Positions 30,984 to 43,960 of a stretch of DNA of 64,000 bases are shown here, in pieces. The translations under genes and the position numbers were made by a program. Under the pieces are notes generated by a model. It worked only from the letters and a program-made list of their open reading frames with translations, ran no database searches and had not been told where the DNA came from. Source of the DNA: Archegozetes longisetosus (taxonomy: Eukaryota > Arthropoda > Arachnida > Sarcoptiformes > Trhypochthoniidae); contig JAEMBT020000004.1 of the NCBI GenBank assembly GCA_018873245.2, forward strand, positions 4,078,573 to 4,142,572. Reading direction: 5' to 3'. Every line of letters starts with the position of its first letter. Position 1 is the stretch's first letter.

Positions 30984-32316
30984 ATGGCAGAAAATCAATT
31001 TCCAGAATTTGATGACTTAAGACTTAAGCTAAATAACTTCTCAGATGAAGAATCTGTAATTGAATTCTTAGAGAGGTTTAAACTCATTCCAACCAGAGAT
31101 TATGCTGCTACTCATGCCCGATGTACAAAGTGTTCATCTCCAATGATGCCAACGAATGATGCTAGAATGAAAATTGGTTGGAGATTGAGGTGCGTGAGTG
31201 AAATATGCCGCCATTTATGCAATCCACTCAAAGGAACGTGTTTTGAGAGGGCTCATTTAACATGGGTCAGTATGAATCAGATGAAATTTTTTATTTGAAT
31301 TATTTTCTACAAGATTACTAAATGTTTCTGTTTCATGCCACGTTTTATGTGTTCCAGGTTCAAATTATGGATTTAATCTTCTGCTTCGTTTGTAAAGGAA
31401 TGCCGACACTTGAGTTTGCTTGTGATGTCGTCGGATGCACACCAAAAACCGCAGTTGGCTGGTGGGTTTTTATGAGAAAGATCTGTCGTAATAATGTGAA
31501 CCATGCCAACAAAATAGGCTTTCCAATGGCTCAGGTTGAGATCAATGAAACACATCTTTACCGCCCGAAACACCATCGTGGTCGTGGCCTTGGAGATGTG
31601 TGGGTTGTCGGTGGTATTTGTAGGGAGACAAAACAAGTCTTTGTGGTGTGAGTTGATAGAAGCCGAAATACCTTAGATGATATCATTCGTGAAAGAGTTG
31701 AGCCTGGGTCCATCATTTTCACCGATGGTTGGCGCGGATACACTGGAATGATGGATAGACTCGGTCATTACGATGGTGTAACAGGTATTGCAGGGCATTT
31801 CATTTGCAATCACCAAGTTGGATACACTGCAGACGACATCACTCTAGAGTCACTCAACAATACTCCTGGCGTACTGGAAGTCAATACGAATTCCATTGAG
31901 CGTCTACGGAGAGATTTGAAAGCTACCATAAGGTCGACTCAAGAAAATCGAGATATTAATGGTTACGTTCATCAAATGGCTGATACATATATCGAGCGAT
32001 ACATGTATTTTAGGAATATGTAGTTATCACATTGACGTTTAATTTTGATCGAAATTTTTTACTCTCAATCCTTTTTTCTAGTATGAAGAACGTCAATCAA
32101 AATGGCGATAGATTTAGACGTTTCCTTGAAGATATCTGCGTTTTATACCCTTTCAAATTTTCACCTTGCTTCCACCAACCTTTAGCTCCAATCATCCCTA
32201 CTTCAATTTCCAGCGTCGATTCAGGTTCTGATACAGAAGTTAATTCTGACACAGATGTCAATTCTGACACAGAAGTCGATTCTGATAAAGATTATATTGC
32301 AGCTCTTCCTGATTAA
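30984..32316 (+). pseudogene. Merlin (ISXO2-like DDE) transposase, three exons, one in-frame TGA
   Basis: Exon 1 30984-31265 holds a zinc-ribbon-like part (CTKCSS, CVSEICRH). The intron to 31357 ends TTCCAG. Exon 2 31358-32019 contains the ISXO2 core: AQVEINETHL (first Asp/Glu position), HHRGRGLGDVWVVGG, IIFTDGWRGYTG (Asp) and NSIERLRRDLK (Glu). A TGA at 31649-31651, after FVV, interrupts an otherwise open exon. A second intron (32020-32081) leads to exon 3, which ends in an acidic Ser/Asp repeat (DTEVNSDTDVNSDTEVDSD). Apart from the TGA the gene is whole, which suggests recent activity. Confidence 0.85.
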
Positions 32317-33164
32317 GCTCGCCAAGTTTTTTTGTATCTTGAAATCTTGCATTATCTTGTAATTAGTAAAAATTTTTATAAATTCCTTACTACGAAATCT
32401 AATAATTATAAAATAAATTTGATAAAATTAACCTAATTTTTGTCTTTCATTTCAAAAACTCATTAATTTAAAAACTTAAATAAATGCGATTCAATATATT
32501 AAATAATTTAAATAATTATAATTTATTTGTATAGACAAATTTAAATATGCACTAGACATTGATAAAATTTTCGAAATTTCAAAAATATTTGTGATTAATG
32601 AGATAAAATAACAAATTAAAAATGTTAAAACTTACATTTAGAACGAATCCAGTGAAGGTAAAATTCATAAAAGACAAATTTTTCACTAACAACTGAATTT
32701 GAAAAACAAATTATTAAAAGGAAATCAAAGTACTTGTTGACTACAGTATCATGAATTCTTTTTAAGGAAAGAGGGAAATCTCCAGATTATTAGATGTTCA
32801 CGTGACAAACATTAGCCTATAAACGTGCTTATTTTTAACCAACAATTTCAAGTAAACATACTTATAGGTGACAAAATACCTCATTTTTAATTAAATCTAT
32901 TTGAATTAAAGAAAATTTTTTAAATATAATTTTCAATAATAATATGATCATAAATAATGTAATATCAATTACAAAATCATAATATGCTTATCCAATAATC
33001 AAAGCATATATTATTATATTTATCTTTTTGGTAAATTTTGGTAAGAATTTGTTTTCCTTGAATACCTAATAACTTATAGTTCTGTATTTTTCCTAAAAAC
33101 GAATAGATAGTAAGTAAACATGAAAAACTAGACATAAATGATGTCCTAGTTACTATTGGAATAT

Positions 33165-33686
33165 CGAAATTTTGAAAATTCATAACTTCGCCCACAGAAG
33201 GAATTTTGAGAATCCGATTGCATATTCTTAAACAGTATGTTTAGATAGAAATTTAAGAAAAGTTTGGTGGGTGTGGCTGAAAATTTTTTTGGTGGGCGGA
33301 GCTTAAAAATGGTCGGAGGTGGGCGTGGCTTGAGAATTTTATTTGTCATGTAATGCTGATAACAAATATATATAAATGTAATTGCTACACCAGCTTTACG
33401 GAAAGTAAAAGCCAGTCAAAGTTTTGAAAAATCGAACTTTGAACGTTTATAACTACGCCCACAGAAGGAATTTTGAGGATCCGCTTGCATACTTTTAAAC
33501 AGTACATTTAGATAAAAATTTAAGATAAATTTGGTGGGGGTGGCTAAAAATTTGTTGGTGGGCGGAGCTTAGAAGTGGGCGGAGGTGGGTGTGGCTTAAG
33601 ACTTTTTTGCTTGTCAAGTCATGCTGATAATAAATATATAGATATGTAATGGTTTCCCCAGCTTCACACAAAAGTAAAAGCCAACC
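33165..33686. repeat. Tandem duplication of the Merlin right end
   Basis: Two adjacent copies, about 33165-33430 and 33431-33686, share CGCCCACAGAAGGAATTTTG, the GTGGGCGGAGCTTA block and GTAAAAGCCA. The outer copy matches the left terminus closely. The inner one is diverged, including its end (GCCAGTC instead of GCCAACC). An older Merlin end may lie inside the younger one. Confidence 0.7.
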
Positions 33687-34117
33687 TGACAATTCTATAC
33701 GTCATTGCATGTGTTTAAATTCCTGGTTGAATTATTTTGATTGAACTGATTTTTAATTATTTGACTGTATTTATTATGATAATTATATATGTAACTAATA
33801 ACAATAAAAATACATAAATTCTCTTAAGTTTTGATTTGTTTCTAAATAATAACTATTCATCTATTAAAATAAAAAAATTATGGTTTCATAAAGAGGTTCA
33901 AAGCTAAACCCGAGTCTTAACCTCAGGTTTGAGGTTCTAAACATATGAACCTTAAACCCGAACCTTTAAAAATCCCAGAACTTGAGCCCCAGTCTAAACC
34001 TGAGGTTCAGGTTTAGGTTCAGGTTTTAGGGGTTCGGAGGTTCTTTTTTGCTCATCACTACCCTAGTCTAAACTGGTCTAACTTTAGCAACACTTCTAAC
34101 TACTTCTAACATTCTAA

Positions 34118-34290
34118 CAACGTGGAGATCCTATGCTTCCTCCGGGAACGCGTCCTGGATGCAGTCGCAATGGGCGGCGAGGGCGTAGTGCCCGCGGGGG
34201 TTCTTTTGCGGGTGCTGCGCTCGGAGGGGAGGAAGAGGGAGGGTCATCTCTTCCGCCGAATTTTAAGGCGTTGCTAAGCAACAGTAACAA
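34118..34290. repeat. GC-rich dispersed repeat, copy 1
   Basis: A strongly GC-rich block in AT-rich surroundings. Words in the same order recur near 36650: TGGAGATCC, GCTTCCTCC, GGCGTAGT, then a purine-rich stretch. Family unknown. Confidence 0.5.
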
Positions 34291-34879
34291 CGTTTTCTTC
34301 AGGTTTTTTCAGTTATAACAATTTTATTTGATTACTTGAAAAGTATGATATACTGAGATTGTGCTGCCGCCGAGAAGTTATTTTGTACAAATCCTATGAG
34401 TTTATCGTTACAACACATTCGTTGTTGTACGACTTGGACGAAAGTGTTATAACATTAAAGCAGTGAATAGTATTTTCGAGTAGACATCATTTTATTTACG
34501 ATCCAAAATTCAGTTAATTGTAATAACTCATAAGATAAGTTCAATTAAAGTCAACGATTCGACAATTTTTTCAAATTTTCTGACAAATTGATGGCATCAT
34601 AAACAGGTTATCACAAGGACGACGTTTTTCTTGTTGCCGTCGAGTGATTATTCGGTTTTGAAGTTTGTTCTCTCAACTCAAAGAAAAAATAATTGTTCTT
34701 CGAATCGTAGGACGCTCTACGATCAGGCAATTCTGACAAACTTGAACTTCTTTAAAGCTTATTCGAATAGTGCTACGTCTGAATATTTAAAGGATTTGCT
34801 CTAAAAGTTTAACAAAAACAAAGACAAACATTTGAATGGGCAAAATACATACGAGTGAAGGCATTCCTCAGTCATAGAT

Positions 34880-35470
34880 CTGAAGTTGAGCAAGTCGCTA
34901 AAAATCAAGTGTTTTGAAAGGAAAAAAATCTAAAGAATTTGAAGCCAATCAAAATAGTAGCGCAAATGCATAAACAACTGGAAGAATAAGTGCTTTATAT
35001 ACTGCCTCTTCTCACACAGAAAATATTACAAATGAAACACAGGAGAAATCACAGCAAGCAATCGATGTTCCTGTCTATTTGAAAAATCCTAGAGCCAGTA
35101 CGTATAGAACGAACACTAGTTTTATTGACCAGTTTTCTGAACGATTATAACAATTTTCTAACTGAAAAGATTAGATTTATATTTATATTTTTAATGATTT
35201 GTTTACTTAAAAGCAGTGCCAATAGAGTGAGGAGAGACAGCCGTTTTCCTTTCACCTCATCAAATAATAATCACAATATTGTCGCCTCCTTTTGCACCGA
35301 AGTTATGTCCGATGAGGTCGAAATCGATACCGAAGAGTTGCCACGAAGTATTGCAACTGTGAAAAAAGTTAGTATTTCTCTAATTATATTCTGTATTATA
35401 TCCAACCGTTGCAGTCGAGTTTCCAAGTATTTAAAGATTGAACAGAAAACTCATCAGATCAATAATTGAG
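34880..35470 (+). other. Coding-like relic, unidentified
   Basis: Several adjacent frames look protein-like: TTGRISALYTASSHTENI, then DVPVYLKNPRASTYRTN and TSFIDQFSERL. After stops, RFPFTSSNNNHNIVASFC and DEVEIDTEELPRSIATV follow. In-frame stops separate them. It may be a decayed exon or transposon. I recognise no family. Confidence 0.25.
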
Positions 35471-35975
35471 TCTTGAGATTTGTCACCAGCACTAATGCAA
35501 TAAGGATTTAAAGTAGATTTTCACTTATATTCAGTAAGTAGTAGAAAGTCACAACTCAGTCTTGACTCTTAGATATTCATTCAATCTTTTTATTACCGAA
35601 TTACACAAAAGTGTGCCTAATATTAAAATCTCACTTAATATATCTGCGAATTATTTCGTTTGTTTAACATTTTAATGAAAACAAAATAGTTTGAGTTTGA
35701 AAGTTTTTTAGTTTTAATGTGACTGAAAATGTATGCAATCAGTTTAAGTTGAGTTTACAACTAAAAAACATTAGAATTACACAGTATGTAAAATTTAAAA
35801 CTACATTCAAGATAAGCAATTAGACAGTATTTATAGTACTTGTTTGAAAAACACTATAACTGCATTGACTGATGAGCAACAGTCTCAGTTCAAACTTTAA
35901 TCTATTCTTATTTTAAGATAACAAGTTTAAAAAATAGTGTTTAAATAGTTAAAATATTTAGTTTTCAAATAACTA

Positions 35976-36348
35976 CAGGGTCCGGCATAAGTTACGCAAA
36001 ATTCTGAAATTGGCCCCCTTACAGCCCTGATTTGAATGTCTGCGATTTCTTTCTATGGGGATATGTAAAGGATAAAGTTTATGAAAATCGTATTGAGAAT
36101 CTGGAACGATGTGAAGAACGCATTAAAGAAGTCATTTTGGCCATCCCATATGAGATGAGACATAGGGCTTGCAAAGCCTTTCAGGAACACCTTATGATTT
36201 TGTAGTCAGTGATGGAAAACATTTTGAAACCTTAATTCATTAAATTTAATACATTTCTGAGTAAAATGAAACTTATTTGAGTTTGATATCGCTTGTAGTT
36301 TTTTTGTAATTAATTTTTTAAATTTTGCGTAACATATGCCGGACGGTG
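35976..36348. mobile_element. Deleted Tc1/mariner copy of the same family as 18412-19279
   Basis: CAGGGTCCGGCATAAGTTACG on the left and the matching inverted end on the right, with TA at 35974-35975 and 36349-36350. The left terminus joins directly to the transposase 3' part, so about two-thirds of a full element is missing. Confidence 0.85.
36014..36204 (+). pseudogene. Mariner transposase C-terminal remnant
   Basis: Encodes PYSPDLNVCDFFLWGYVKD, the region around the third catalytic residue of mariner-type DDE/D transposases. ENLERCEERIKEVILAIP and a stop after QEHLMIL follow. It lacks everything upstream. A homologous, rearranged piece is in the 18412-19279 element on the other strand. Confidence 0.8.
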
Positions 36349-36637
36349 TATTAACAATATAATACTTAGATTTATTCGAAACACCATTTCTTAAGTTTGT
36401 CACAAGTTAATATATCCGATTGATTAAGAGTGCGAAAATACCGAAATTTGTAAAGAGTATTAATCATAACATTTTTCTAACGAGTTTTTAATTTAGTAAA
36501 ATCGGCCAAAGCAAAATAGTTATTAAAAACTTTCCGATTTAGTTTTAAATATGACCATGTATTTGATTGTAAAGCTCAGTCAATCAAACTATTCAGTACC
36601 TTAAACTTGAAAATATATTTATGAGTATCAAAAGTTC

Positions 36638-36800
36638 TAACGTCATGGAGATCCAACGCTTCCTCCAGCAGTTCGACAAGGAAGCTGTCACTGTAGGCGC
36701 AAAGGCGTAGTATATGCGGAAGTAAAGGAGTTAGTGCAGGTGTAAGGATAGAAGAGGGATATCCACTCCTTTTTTGGAAGCTGGAAGGAATTTCGGAGCA
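36638..36800. repeat. GC-rich dispersed repeat, copy 2
   Basis: Diverged copy of the block at 34118-34290: TGGAGATCCAACGCTTCCTC, then GGCGCAAAGGCGTAGT and a purine-rich part. It lies about 240 bp downstream of the NB-ARC-TPR gene's 3' end. Confidence 0.5.
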
Positions 36801-37040
36801 ACTACCTCACAAGTAAAGCCGATATATTAACGCGTTATAAAGTATTAATTATGTAATGTATTACAATTTTATTACTATTTATGAATTGTGATATATATTT
36901 AATAAAATGTTGATTTATATCTGTTATTAACACTTCGAAAATAATTAGAGTGTTGTTAATCTAGTCTTGTTCGAAGACCTAACTTTGACAAGTAATTGAG
37001 AAATTTTAATTGTATTTTGATAGTCGGGACCGTAATGCCT

Positions 37041-40000
37041 TTAATTGATCAGCAACGCTTGTTCGTGTGTCTCGAGAGCTTTCTTGTAGTCTCCTAAATT
37101 CCGATGGGCAATACCAAGGTTCGTTAATATCAAGGCCACTTTTAGATGGTCGGGACCGTAGTGCTTTTGGTTTATCGGCAACGCTCGTTCGTATAACTCG
37201 AGAGCTCTCTTGTTGTCGCCTAAATATTGATAGGCAATCCCAAGGTTCGTTATAGTTATGGCCACTTCTAGATGTTCGGTACCGTAGTGCTTTTGCATGA
37301 TCGGCAGCGCTCGTTCATATAACTCGCGAGCTTTCTTGTAGTCTCCTAAATTCGAATGGGCACTACCAAGGTTCGTTGATGTTCTGGCCACTTCTGGATG
37401 ATCAGGACCGTAGTGACTTTCCTTGATCGACAACGCTTGTTCGTGTATCTCGAGAGCTCTCTTGTAGTCTCCTAAATATTGATGGGCACAACCAAGGTTC
37501 GATAATGTCACGGCCACTTCTGGATGGTCGGTACCGTAATGCCTTTCGTTGATCGGCAACGCTCGTTCGTATAACTCGAGAGCTCTCTTGTAGTCTCCTA
37601 AATATTGATGGGCAATACCAAGGTTCGTTAATGTTCTAGACACTTCTGGATGGTAGAGACCGTAGTTCTTTTCCATGATCGGCAACGCTTGTTCGTGCAT
37701 CTCGAGACCTCTCTTGTAGTCTCCTAAATATTGATGGGCACAACCAAGGTTATTTAATGTCACGGCCACTTCTGGATGGTAAGGACCGTAATGCCTTTCG
37801 TTGATCAGCAACGCTCGCTCGTATATTTCGAGAGCTTTCTTGTAGTTTCCTAAATATTGATGGGCAAGACCAAGGTTCGTTAATGTAACGGCCACTTCTG
37901 GATGGTCGGTACCGAAGTGCCTTTCATTTATCGGCAACGCTCGTTCGTATAACTCGAGAGCTCTCTTGTAATCTCCTAAATATTGATAGGCAACACCAAG
38001 GTTTGTTAATGTTATGGCCACTTCTGGATGGTAGAGACCGTAGTGCTTTTCCATGATCGGCAACGCTCGTTCGTATAACTCGCGAGCTTTCTTGTAGTCT
38101 CCTAAATTCAAATGAGCACTACCAAGGTTCGTTAATGTTTTGGCCACTTCTGGATGGTCGGGACCGTATTGCTTTTCCGTGATCGGCAACGCTCGTTCGT
38201 ATAACTCGAGAGCTTTCTTATAGTCTCCTAAATATAGATGGGCAAAACCAAGGTTTTTTACTGTTATGGCCACCGATGGATGGTCGTGACCGTAGTTACT
38301 TTCCTTGATCGACAACGCTTGTTCGTGTATCTCGAAAGCTCTCTTGTAGTCTCCTAAAGATTGATAGGCACAACCAAGGTTATTTAATGTCACGGCTACT
38401 TCTGGATGGTCAGGACTGTAGTGCCTTTTCTTAATCGACAACGCTTGTTCGTGTATCTCGAGAGCTCTGTTGTAGTCTCCTAAATATTGATAGGCAACAC
38501 CAAGGTTTGTTAATATCACGGCCACTTCTGGGTGTTCAGGACCGTAGTGCTTTTCCATGATCGGTAAAGTTCGTTCGTATAACTCGAGAGCTCTCTTGTA
38601 GTCTCCTAAATTCCGATGGGCAATACCAAGATTCGTTAATATTCTGGCCACTTTTGGATTGTCGGTACCGAAGTGCCTTTCATTGATCGGCAACACTCGT
38701 TCGTATAACTCGAGAACTTTCTTGTAGTCTCCTAAATATTGATGGGCACAACCAAGGTTAGTTAAAGTTATGGTCACCGATGGATGGTCGGGACCGTAGT
38801 GCCTTTCCTTGATCGACAACACTTGTTCGTGTATCTCGAGAGCTCTCTTGTAGTCTCCTAAATATTGATAGGCACAACCAAGGTTATTTAATGTCACGGC
38901 CACTTCTGGATGGTCAGGACTGTTGTGCCTTTCCTTGATCGACAACGATTGCTCTTGTAGCTCGAGAGCTCTCTTATAGTCTCCTAAATATTGATAGGCA
39001 ACACCAAGGTTTGTTAACGTCAAGGCCACTTCTGGATAATCGGAACCGTAGTGCTGTTTCATGATCGGAAACGCTCGTTCGTATAACTCGCGAGCTTTCT
39101 TGTAGTATCCTAAATTCAAATGGGCACTACCAAGGTTTGTTAATGTTCTGGCCACTTCTGGATGGTTGGGACCGTGGTGCTTTTCCATAATCGGCAACGC
39201 TCGTTTGTACAACTGAAGAGCACCCTTATAGTCTCCTGAATTCCGATAGGCAATACCAAGGTTCGTTAATGTTATGGCCACCGATGGATGGTCGGGACCG
39301 TAGTTGCTTTCCTTGATCGACAAAGCTTGTTCGTTTATCTCGAGAGCTCTCTTGAAGTCTCCTAAAGATTGATAGGCACAACCAAGGTTATTTAATGTGA
39401 CGGCTACTTCTGGATGGTCAGGACTGTAGTTACTTTTCTTGATCGACAAAGCTTGTTCGTGTATCTCGAGAGCTCTGTTGTAGTCTCCTAAATATTGATA
39501 GGCAACACCAAGGTTTGTTAATGTCACGGCCACTTCTGGATGGTCGGGACCGTAGTGCTTTTCCATGATCGGTAAAGCTCGTTCGTATAACTCGAGAGCT
39601 CTCTTGTAGTCTCCTAAATTCCTATATGCAATACCAAGGTTCGTTAATGTTCTGGCCACTTTTGGATTGTCGGTACCGTAGTGACTTTCATTGACGGGCA
39701 ACACTCGTTTGTATAACTCGAGAGCTTTCTTATAGTCTCCTAAATATTGATGGGCACAACCAAGGTTAGTTAAAGTTATAGCCACCGATGTATGGTCGGG
39801 ACCGTAGTGCCTTTCCTTGATCGACAACACTTGTTCGTGTATCTCGAGAGCTCTCTTGTAGTCTCCTAAATATTGATGGGCAACACCAAGGTTTGTTAAT
39901 GTCACAGCCACTTCTGGATGGTCGGAACCGTAGTGCTTTTCCATGATCGGCAACGCTCGTTTGTATAACTCGCGAGCTTTCTTATAGTCTCCCAAATTCA

Positions 40001-43000
40001 AATGGGCACTACCAAGGTTCGTTAATGTTCTGGCCACTTCTGGATTGTCGGGACTGTCGTTCCTTTCATAGATCGGCAAAACTCGATCGTATAACTCGAG
40101 AGCTCTCTTATAGTCTCCTAAATTCAAATTTATACTACCAAGATTCGTTAATGTTCTAACCACTGATGGATAGTCGCGACCGTATTGCTTTTCCATTATC
40201 GGTAACGCTTGTTCGTGTATCTCGAGAGCTCTCTTGTAGTCTCCTAAATATTGATAGGCAACACCAAGGTTTGTTAATGTCACTGCCACTTCTGGATGGT
40301 CGGTACCGTAATGCCTTTCATTTATCGGCAACGCTCGTTCGTATAACTCGAGAGCTCTCCTGTAGTCTCCTAGATATTGATAGGCAAAACCAAGGTTCGT
40401 TAATGTTATGGCCACCGATGGATTGTCGGTACTGTAGTGACTTTCCTTGATCGACAACGCTTGTTCGTGTATCTCGAGAGCTCTCTTGTAGTGTCCTAAG
40501 TATTGATGGGCACAACCAAGGTTATTTAATGTGACGGCTACTTCTGGATGGTCAGGACTGTAGTGCCTTTCATTAATCGACAACGCTTGTTCGTGTATCT
40601 CGAGAGCTCTCTTGTATTCTCTTAAATATTGATGGGCAACACCAAGGTTTGTTAATGTCACGGCCACTTCTGGGTGTTCGGGACCGTAGTGCTTTTCCAT
40701 GATCGGTAAAGCTCGTTCGTATAACTCGCGAGCTTTCTTGTAGTCTCCTAAATTCCGATGTGTAATACCAAGGTTCGTTAATATTCTTGCCACTTTTGGA
40801 TTGTCGGTACCGAAGTGCCTTTCATTGATCGTCAACACTCGTTCGTATAACTCGTGAGCTTTCTTGTAGTCTCTTAAATATTGATGGGCAAAACCAAGGT
40901 TCGTTAATGTTATGGCCACTGATGGATGGTCTGGACCGTAGTGACTTTCCTTGATCAACAACGCTTGCTCGTGTATCTCGAGAGCTCTCTTGTAGTGTCC
41001 TAAGTATTGATGGGCACAACCAAGGTTATTTAATGTCACAGCTACTTCTGGATGGTCGGGACCGTAGTGCCTTTCCTTGATCGACAACGCTTGTTCGTGT
41101 ATCTCGAGAGCTCTCTTGTAGTGTCTAAATATTGATGGGCAACACCAAGGTTTGTTAATGTCACTGCCACTTCTGGATGGTCGGGACCGTAGTGTTTTTC
41201 CATGATCGGAAACGCTCGTTCGTATAACACGCAAGCTTTCTTGTAGTCTCCTGAATTCAAATAGGCACTACCAAGATTATTTAATGTCACGGACACTTTT
41301 GGATGGTCAGGACTGTAGAGCCCTTCATTGATCGACAACGCTCGTTCGTATAACTCGAGAGCTCTCTTGTAGTCTCCTAAATTCAAATTTATTCTACCAA
41401 GATTCGTTAATGTTCTGACCACCGATGGATGGTCGGGACCGTAGTGCCTTTCCTTGATCGACAACACTTGTTCGTGTATCTCTTTAGCTCTCTTGTAGTC
41501 TCCTAAATATTGATGGGCAAGACCAAGGTTCGTTAATGTAACAGCCACTTCTGGATGGTCGGTACCGTAGTGCCTTTCATTTATCGGCAACGCTCGTTCG
41601 TATAACTCGAGTGCTCTCTTGTAGTCTCCTAAATACTGATGGGCAAAACCAAGGTTCGTTAATGTTATGGCCACTGATGGATGGTTGGGACCGTAGTGAC
41701 TTTCCTTGATCGACAACGCTTGTTCGTGTATCTCGAGAGCTCTCTTGTAGTCACCTAAATATTGATGGGCACAACCAAGGTTATTCAATGTCACAGCTAC
41801 TTCTTGATGGTCGGGACCGTAGTGCCTTTCATTGATCGACAACGCTTGTTCGTATATCTCGAGAGCTCTCTTGTAGTCTCCTAAATATTGATGGGCAACA
41901 CCGAGGTTTGATAATGTCACGGCCACTTCGGGGTGTTCGGGACCGTAGTGCTTTTCCATGATCGGTAAAGCTCGTTCGTATAACTCGCGAGCTTTCTTGT
42001 AGTCTCCTAAATTCCGATGTGTAATACCAAGGTTCGTTAATATTCTTGCCACTTTTGGATTGTCGGTACCGTAGTACCTTTCATTAATCGACAACGCTTG
42101 TTCGTATATCTCAAGAGCTTTCTTGTAGTTTCCTAAATTCAAATAAGCACTACCAAGATTCGTCAATGTTCTGGCCACCGATGGATGGTCGGGACCGTAG
42201 TACCTTTCCTTGATCGACAACGCTTGTTCGTGTATCTCGAGAGCTCTCTTGTAGTCTCCTAAATATTGATGGCCAATACCAAGGTTCGTTAATGTCACGG
42301 CCACTTCTTGATGGTCGGGACCGTAGTGGTTTTTCATCATCGGCAACGCTCGTTCGTATAACTCGCGAGCTTTCTTGTAGTCTCCTAAATTCAAATGAGC
42401 GATACCAAGGTTCGTTAATGTTCTGGACACTTCTGGATGGCCGGGACCATAATGCCTCTCATTGATCGGCAATGCTCGTTCGTATAACTCGAGAGCTCTC
42501 TTGTAGTCTCCTAAATTCAAATTTATACTACCAAGATTCGTTAATGTTCTGACCACCGATGGATATTCGGGACCGTAGTGCTTTTCCATGATAGGCAACG
42601 CTTGTTCGTGTGTTTCGAGAGCTCTCTTGTAGTCTCCTAAATTTTGATGGGCACAACCAAGGTTATTTAATGTAACGGCCACTTCTGGATGGTCGGTACC
42701 GTAGTGCCTTTCATTTATCGGTAACGCTCGTTCGTATAACTCGAGAGCTCTCTTGTAGTTTCCTAAATATTGATGGGCAAGACCAAGGTTCGTTAATGTT
42801 CTGGCCACTTCTGGGTGTTCGGGACCGTAGTGCTTTTCCATGATCGGCAACGCTCGTTCGTATAACTCGAGAGCTTTCTTATAGTTTCCTAAATATTGAT
42901 TGGCAAGACCAAAGTTCGTTAACGTTATGGCCACGGATGGATGGTCGGGACAGTAGTTACTTTCCTTGATCGACAATGCTTGTTCGTGTATCTCGAGAGC

Positions 43001-43960
43001 TCTCTTGTAGTCTCCTAAATATTGATGGGCACAACCAAGGTTCGTTAATGTCACGGCTACTTCTGGATGGTCGGGACGGTAGTGCTTTTCCATGATCGGC
43101 AACGCTCGTTTGTATAACTCGAGAGCTTTCTTGTAGTCTCCTAATCTTATCTGAGCACTACCTAGGTTCGTCAATGTTCTGGCCACTTCTGGATGGTCGG
43201 GACCATAGTGCCTCTCATTGATCGGCAACGCTCGTTCGTATAACTCGCGAGCTTTCTTGTAGTCTCCTAAATTCAAATGAGCACTACCAAGATTCGTTAA
43301 TGTTCTGGCTACTTCTGGATGGTCGGGACCGTAGTGCTTTTCCATGATCGGTAATGCTCGTTCGTATAACTCGCGAGCTTTCTTGTAGTCTCCTAAATTC
43401 AAATGAGCACTACCAAGGTTTGTTAATGTTCTGGCCACTTCTGGATGGTCGGTACCGTAGTGCCTTTCCATGATCGGCAATGCTCGTTCGTATAACTCGC
43501 GAGCTTTCTTGTAGCCTCCTAAATTCAAATGAGCACTACCAAGGTTTGTTAATGTTCTGGCCACTTCTGGATGGTCGGGACCGTAGTGCTTTTCTATGAT
43601 CGGCCACGCTCGTTCGTATAACTCGCGAGCTTTTTTATAGTCTCCTAAATATTGATGGGCAAGACCAAGGTTATTTAATGTCATGGCCACTTTTAAGTCG
43701 TCGCGACCGTAGTGCCTTTCGTTGATCTCCAACGCTTGTTTGTGTATCTCGAGAGCTTTCTTGTAGTCTCCTAAATATTGATGAGCAATACCAAGGTTCG
43801 TTAATGTTATGGCCACTTCTGGATGGTCGGAACCGTTGTATCTTTTGTTGATCGGTAACGCTCGTTCGTATAATTCGCGAGCTTTCTTGTAGTCTTCTAA
43901 ATTTATATGGGTATTACCAAGGTACGTTAATGTTATGGCTACTTCTAAATGATTCAATCC
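37041..43960 (-). repeat. 126-bp tandem array (about 55 units) with higher-order period
   Basis: The TPR part is a near-perfect 126-bp DNA repeat. A marker variant (TTTTGGATTGTCGGTA on plus) occurs at 42053, 40794, 39660 and 38652. The spacings are 1259, 1134 and 1008 bases, that is 10, 9 and 8 units, the first short by exactly one base. Blocks of 8 to 10 units have therefore been duplicated, and the one-base deficit maps the frameshift to that block. Confidence 0.9.

Larger units (their letters stand above)
30505..33686. mobile_element. Merlin DNA transposon, 9-bp target duplication, long inverted repeats
   Basis: Flanked by TGACAATTC at 30496-30504 and 33687-33695. Terminal inverted repeats of about 155 bp start GGTTGGCTTTTACTTTTGTG and are nearly identical on the two ends. 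They carry GC-rich blocks (CCACACCCACCTCCGCCCAC). The 9-bp duplication and the IS1016/ISXO2-like transposase inside fit Merlin. It inserted into the hAT transposase gene, so it is younger. Confidence 0.88.
28447..34065. mobile_element. hAT transposon interrupted by a Merlin element
   Basis: Ends TAGGGATGAGC (28447) and the inverse of TAGGGTAGTGATGAGC (34065). Flanking 8-mers TTCTAAAC (28439-28446) and GTCTAAAC (34066-34073) match at 7 of 8, the hAT-sized duplication. Subterminal regions are full of GAACCT/AGGTTC words on both sides. The transposase is broken. A Merlin element (30505-33686) sits inside the 3' part. Confidence 0.85.

Noticed and set aside
30520..33692. Short ORFs at 30520-30780 and 33495-33692
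   Set aside because: They are the same sequence in the two Merlin terminal repeats, not genes.
37067..40515. Open frames on plus and in other minus frames across the TPR array
   Set aside because: They repeat with the 126-bp period and are shadows of the TPR reading frame, with no independent domain.
37041..43960. CRISPR-like array
   Set aside because: The regular repeat is coding TPR sequence of 126 bp without spacers, and no other short regular repeat was seen.
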